The notes beneath the pieces are model-generated. The model saw nothing but the letters and a program-made list of their open reading frames with translations. It was not told the origin of the DNA and searched no databases. Shown here piece after piece: positions 5,674 to 7,846 of a DNA stretch of 7,846 nt. A program made the position numbers and the translations under genes. The stretch's first letter is position 1, and each line of letters starts with the position of its first letter. The stretch covers positions 1 through 7,846 of the forward strand of contig JAKIUD010000102.1 of NCBI GenBank assembly GCA_021647765.1, in the 5' to 3' direction. The DNA is from Desulfuromusa sp. Its GTDB lineage: Bacteria > Desulfobacterota > Desulfuromonadia > Desulfuromonadales > Geopsychrobacteraceae.

Positions 5674-5695
5674 AGCAAAGCGAACGGGCGATAGA
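5669..5695 (+). repeat. Dispersed repeat family B, copy 3
   Basis: This copy reads GAGAGAGCAAAGCGAACGGG and on to CGATAGA. As in copy 2, it continues directly from the right arm of a family C element and has the same orientation as the other copies. Confidence 0.75.
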
Positions 5696-5716
5696 ATTGG
5701 TTTTGACCTAAATCCG

Positions 5717-5791
5717 CTTTTATCCCGTAAATCCCGTCAAAAGGTTACGGTTATGATCTATCAGCGAACATCTGCGTAAATCTGCGGCTAA
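5717..5791 (+). repeat. Dispersed repeat family A, copy upstream of the deacetylase gene
   Basis: Two ATCCC units with CGTCAAAAGG are followed by the 33-base segment 5759-5791, which matches 1389-1421 at 29 of 33 positions. It ends 16 bp before the deacetylase start codon, the same arrangement as before the ACP gene. Confidence 0.75.
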
Positions 5792-5807
5792 AGAAAGACT
5801 GTATGTA

Positions 5808-6680
5808 ATGTCCATAACCAATTACCTCACAATCGACGTTGAAGACTACTTCCACGTCTCGGCATTTGAATCAACCTCACCACCAGACACCTGGGCCGGG
5901 CGGGAGTGCCGGGTTGAACGCAACACCGATTTAATCCTGACTATCCTTGATGAATTTAACGTCAAAGCAACTTTTTTCATTTTGGGCTGGGTCGCTGAAC
6001 GGTACCCGCCACTCACTAAAAAAATCGCCGAAAACGGTCATGAAATCGCTTGCCATGGCTATCTACATCAACGGTTGTCATTGCAGGGGAGAGAGACCTA
6101 CCGGAATGATATCCGCAAGGCAAAGGCCATTCTTGAAGAGCAGATAGGAGCCGCAGTCATTGGCTATCGTGCTCCCAGTTATTCAATTACCAGAGAGACC
6201 AGTTGGGCGTTTGATGAGTTGCTTGACGCTGGCTTCAAATATGATTCAAGTATCTTCCCGATGAAACACGATTTCTACGGCATTCCCGATTGGCCACGGT
6301 TTGCCGGATATGCGGTAAAAACAGCTCAAGGTTGGCAAGATTGTGAAACAATTGAGGACGATCAGCTAGCGATCCGTGAGCTGCCGATTACCACCCTCAA
6401 AATTGGTAAGAAGAACCTGCCAATCGCCGGGGGAGGCTATTTTCGCTTGCTCCCCTATTCAGTGACTCGCTGGGGGTTGAAGCGGATCAATCAGCACGAG
6501 CAACAACCGTTTGTCTTTTATCTTCATCCCTGGGAGTTTGATCCACAGCAGCCACGGATGACCAATATCAGCGCCAAAAGTAAATTTAGACATTATCTTA
6601 ATTTAGACAAAACCGAAGCAAGGTTCTGTAAACTGTTGAATGACTTTAAATTTATGCCCATTGCGGACAGCTTAGTGTAA
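5808..6680 (+). CDS. XrtA/PEP-CTERM-type polysaccharide deacetylase
   Basis: A 290-residue NodB-fold carbohydrate esterase of the group tied to exosortase A loci. It should remove N-acetyl groups from an exopolysaccharide, using a metal ion. Motif 1 is TIDVEDYFH (8-16), with Asp10 as likely base and Asp13 as likely metal ligand. Motif 2 is HGYLH (83-87), giving the two metal His. Motif 3 is RAPSYS (121-126), then YDSSIFP (145-151). The C-terminal extension ends in FYLHPWEFDP (237-246), with the late catalytic His240. These blocks and the lack of a TFDDG form match the XrtA-associated subfamily. No signal peptide is visible. ATG 5808 has only a weak AGAAAG-like site upstream (about 5792). No exosortase, prsK/prsR or glycosyltransferase gene is in the window, so its locus either continues outside or has been broken up. 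Confidence 0.92.
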   Translation: MSITNYLTIDVEDYFHVSAFESTSPPDTWAGRECRVERNTDLILTILDEFNVKATFFILGWVAERYPPLTKKIAENGHEIACHGYLHQRLSLQGRETYRNDIRKAKAILEEQIGAAVIGYRAPSYSITRETSWAFDELLDAGFKYDSSIFPMKHDFYGIPDWPRFAGYAVKTAQGWQDCETIEDDQLAIRELPITTLKIGKKNLPIAGGGYFRLLPYSVTRWGLKRINQHEQQPFVFYLHPWEFDPQQPRMTNISAKSKFRHYLNLDKTEARFCKLLNDFKFMPIADSLV

Positions 6681-6682
6681 AA

Positions 6683-6713
6683 GAGGGAGCGAAGCGAACG
6701 GGCGAGAGATCGA
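6683..6713 (+). repeat. Dispersed repeat family B, copy 4
   Basis: This copy holds the exact consensus GAGCGAAGCGAACGGGCGAG (6687-6706). It begins 3 bp after the deacetylase stop. A run of nine T (6714-6722) follows, but no clear stem precedes that run, so I do not call a terminator. Confidence 0.8.
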
Positions 6714-6743
6714 TTTTTTTTTCGTTAATCACGGAGAGATTCT

Positions 6744-7172
6744 ATGAATGAAGATATCCGCTGGAAACAGCGGTTCGCTAACTATCAGTTGGCACTGCAA
6801 ACTATGACAGAAGCCGCTGAACTGGCAGCACAGCGCGAGCTGACCCGGTTGGAGAAGCAGGGTCTGATTCAAGGCTTCGAGTTTACTCATGAACTTGCCT
6901 GGAATGTACTAAAAGATTATCTCGAAGACCAAGGTTTTGTTCAACTTATCGGCTCAGAAAATGCGACACGGACAGCATTTAAAAATCAGTTGATCAGCGA
7001 TGGTGAGGTCTGGATGGATATGATCAAGACCCGCAATCTCAGCTCACATACTTATAATAACGAGACCGCTGAGGTGATTGTTGATGATATTCTTAACCGA
7101 TTTTACCCGGCTTTTGTCGCCATGCAGATAACCTTCGATGAGCTGGTTGACAAGGATCACTCCGGATCATGA
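6744..7172 (+). CDS. hepT: HepT-like HEPN toxin (HI0074-type nucleotidyltransferase substrate-binding protein)
   Basis: A 142-residue all-helical protein of the HI0074/HepT family. The marker blocks are RFANYQLAL (10-18), GFEFTHELAWNVLKDYL (44-60) and TRNLSSHTYNN (96-106). The last contains the HEPN motif R-x4-H-x-Y (Arg97, His102, Tyr104). In characterised HepT/MntA pairs HepT is an RNase toxin, and the MntA partner silences it by adding AMP to the motif tyrosine; the Tyr104 position is conserved here. GGAGAG (6733-6738) lies 5 bp before ATG 6744. The TGA overlaps the next ATG as ATGA, so the two products are made together. Older annotation calls this family a nucleotidyltransferase substrate-binding subunit; the toxin role is from family knowledge. 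Confidence 0.9.
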   Translation: MNEDIRWKQRFANYQLALQTMTEAAELAAQRELTRLEKQGLIQGFEFTHELAWNVLKDYLEDQGFVQLIGSENATRTAFKNQLISDGEVWMDMIKTRNLSSHTYNNETAEVIVDDILNRFYPAFVAMQITFDELVDKDHSGS

Positions 7173-7474
7173 AGTTCGGTTTGAGCGACAGTACGATAAC
7201 AAAAATGCAGCATGTTTTTGAAAAATATCCTCAAATCGATAAAGTCATAGTGTACGGCTCGCGGGCAAAGGGAAATTTTCGTCCCGGTTCAGATATTGAT
7301 TTAACTTTATTTGGGAAATATCTGACTCAACAGCAATGCTCAGAAGTTGCCGAAAAACTTGATGATCTACTCCTTCCCTATATGATTGATTTGTCGGTTT
7401 TTGATCTGTTGGAACATGAAGATCTAAAAGAGCATATACTGCGGGTTGGGAAGGTGTTTTATCAACAATTGTAG
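7169..7474 (+). CDS. mntA: MntA-like minimal nucleotidyltransferase antitoxin
   Basis: A 101-residue minimal nucleotidyltransferase (polymerase-beta fold). The active-site signature GSRAKGNFRPGSDID (30-44) supplies the GS turn and the metal ligands Asp42 and Asp44. The third carboxylate is likely Asp74 in PYMIDLSVF. All catalytic residues are present, so the enzyme should be active. Its expected job is AMP transfer from ATP onto the HEPN protein encoded just upstream, switching off the toxin. Length is normal for MNT proteins. Translation is coupled to hepT by the 4-bp overlap. The stop is followed by 123 bp holding a repeat and then an IS end. Confidence 0.9.
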   Translation: MKFGLSDSTITKMQHVFEKYPQIDKVIVYGSRAKGNFRPGSDIDLTLFGKYLTQQQCSEVAEKLDDLLLPYMIDLSVFDLLEHEDLKEHILRVGKVFYQQL

Positions 7475-7513
7475 GGGCAAGTGATAAGGTCTTTAAATCA
7501 AGATCAAAATCTT

Positions 7514-7597
7514 CCTCTCGCAGAGCCTGCCAAGGCGCCAAGGTAGACACAATCAAGACCAAGTTTCGGGTTCTAATAAAAAAAATGTTTTGAAGTT
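7514..7597 (+). repeat. Repeat family C, copy 3 (left half, interrupted by an IS)
   Basis: The TCTCGCAGAG of copy 2 recurs exactly at 7516-7525. AATCAAGAxCAxGTTT and an A-run then follow in the same order as in the copy 2 loop. The element stops at 7597, where the IS end begins, so its right arm is expected on the far side of the IS, outside the window. Confidence 0.6.
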
Positions 7598-7846
7598 GAG
7601 CCTCTTGCAAAAGTCTTGGCCTATGGTCGGATAAAATTCACCACAGCGGGGTTCCCCCCATTTTTTTAAAAAAATCGACTGTGAAGCGATCTGTCGAGCC
7701 ATTTTTCAGGTTTCGGACGGACGACTCCCTTCGAAACTATTTTTTGGTCTTTGACAATCAGTACCCTGTGACTTTGAGCAGCTGATCAGCAAAGAGGACA
7801 ATGACACCAAACATCAGGTGCATCATCACTTTTTCAGACCCGCGAA
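7598..7846 (-). mobile_element. Right end of an insertion sequence (partial)
   Basis: The sequence changes character at about 7598, where GAGCCTCTTGCAAAAG looks like a terminal inverted repeat. Then come 160 bp of non-coding IS end and the 3' end of a transposase gene on the minus strand, running off the window. The subterminal region has GGGGTTCCCC (7648-7657) and a perfect 16-bp palindrome of T7/A7 with flanking A/T (7660-7675). The family is not determined, and the boundary is inferred because the other IS end is not visible. Confidence 0.6.
7758..7846 (-). CDS. Transposase C-terminus (partial, 5' end outside window)
   Basis: On the minus strand an open frame enters from the right edge and ends at TGA (7760-7758). 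It gives 28 residues that begin RGSEKVMMHLMFGVIVLFAD and end LLKVTGY. An Arg-Gly-x-Glu-Lys-Val block followed by a hydrophobic helix resembles the extreme C-terminus of DDE transposases of IS4/IS5/IS1182-like groups. The catalytic residues lie outside the window. The nearby terminal-repeat-like sequence supports the call. The exact family, and whether the gene is intact, are unknown. Confidence 0.55.
   Translation of the reverse strand, partial: RGSEKVMMHLMFGVIVLFADQLLKVTGY

Noticed and set aside
4959..6713. CRISPR array suggested by the repeated ~25-bp units
   Set aside because: The copies are 120-1000 bp apart with genes between them, with no regular spacers and no cas genes.
6687..6722. 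Intrinsic terminator at the nine-T run after the deacetylase gene
   Set aside because: The GC-rich sequence before the T-run is a purine-rich repeat that does not fold into a convincing stem.
7245..7610. 121-codon minus-strand frame over mntA and the downstream repeat
   Set aside because: It is antisense to the active-site region of mntA, and its N-terminal part is read from repeat and IS-end sequence.
7648..7675. Terminator or operator at GGGGTTCCCC plus the T7/A7 palindrome
   Set aside because: The two-base loop makes a poor hairpin, and the palindrome can be explained as the subterminal region of the IS. Kept only as a note on the IS.
1..7846. tRNA, rRNA or riboswitch genes
   Set aside because: Reading the gaps showed no cloverleaf ends, rRNA-like conserved blocks or known riboswitch cores; the gaps are accounted for mostly by the repeats.

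Overview
The window looks like chromosomal DNA from a Gram-negative deltaproteobacterium of the Desulfuromonadia (Geobacter/Pelobacter/Desulfuromonas) type. The pointers are a polysaccharide deacetylase of the exosortase A (XrtA/PEP-CTERM) kind, an acyl carrier protein and AMP-ligase pair of a type often found near surface-polysaccharide loci, a small coiled-coil protein of a kind I associate with that group, and intergenic spaces full of short dispersed repeats. Base composition is moderate by eye. The assignment is inference. All genes are on the + strand except a transposase fragment at the right edge.

Layout. 1-254: tail of an unrecognised gene, then a strong intrinsic terminator. 255-4183: a biosynthetic block made of a NadE-family ATP pyrophosphatase, a stand-alone acyl carrier protein, an acyl/aryl adenylate-forming ligase and a PrmC/HemK-type methyltransferase. 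The last three are tightly packed (10-bp gap, then a 4-bp ATGA overlap); the first is separated from them by a 197-bp gap holding repeats. 4184-4386: a 21-bp perfect inverted repeat and a putative promoter/operator. 4387-4958: a ParD/ParE-type toxin-antitoxin pair. 4959-5198: repeats. 5199-5534: a small coiled-coil protein. 5535-5807: repeats. 5808-6680: the XrtA-type polysaccharide deacetylase. 6744-7474: a HepT/MntA (HEPN/nucleotidyltransferase) pair. 7475-7597: a repeat cut by an insertion sequence. 7598-7846: the right end of that IS, with the C-terminus of its transposase on the minus strand.

How the genes may work together. The ligase has the full adenylate-forming motif set and the ACP has a DS phosphopantetheine site, so together they should load a carboxylic acid onto the ACP as a thioester. 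The NadE-like protein can form an amide (C-N) bond from a carboxylate through an adenylate, but its substrate side differs from housekeeping NadE. The PrmC-like protein belongs to a family that methylates a carboxamide nitrogen. I infer a small pathway that builds, amidates and possibly N-methylates an acyl group, perhaps as a decoration of a surface sugar. The deacetylase further along fits an exopolysaccharide setting, but no exosortase, glycosyltransferase or polymerase is visible here.

The most striking sequence-level feature is the non-coding content. At least three repeat families (called A, B and C here) fill almost every gap. Family B follows genes, in two cases starting at or 3 bp past the stop codon. 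Family A sits 17-24 bp before two start codons. Family C forms long imperfect inverted repeats, and one copy is broken by the IS.
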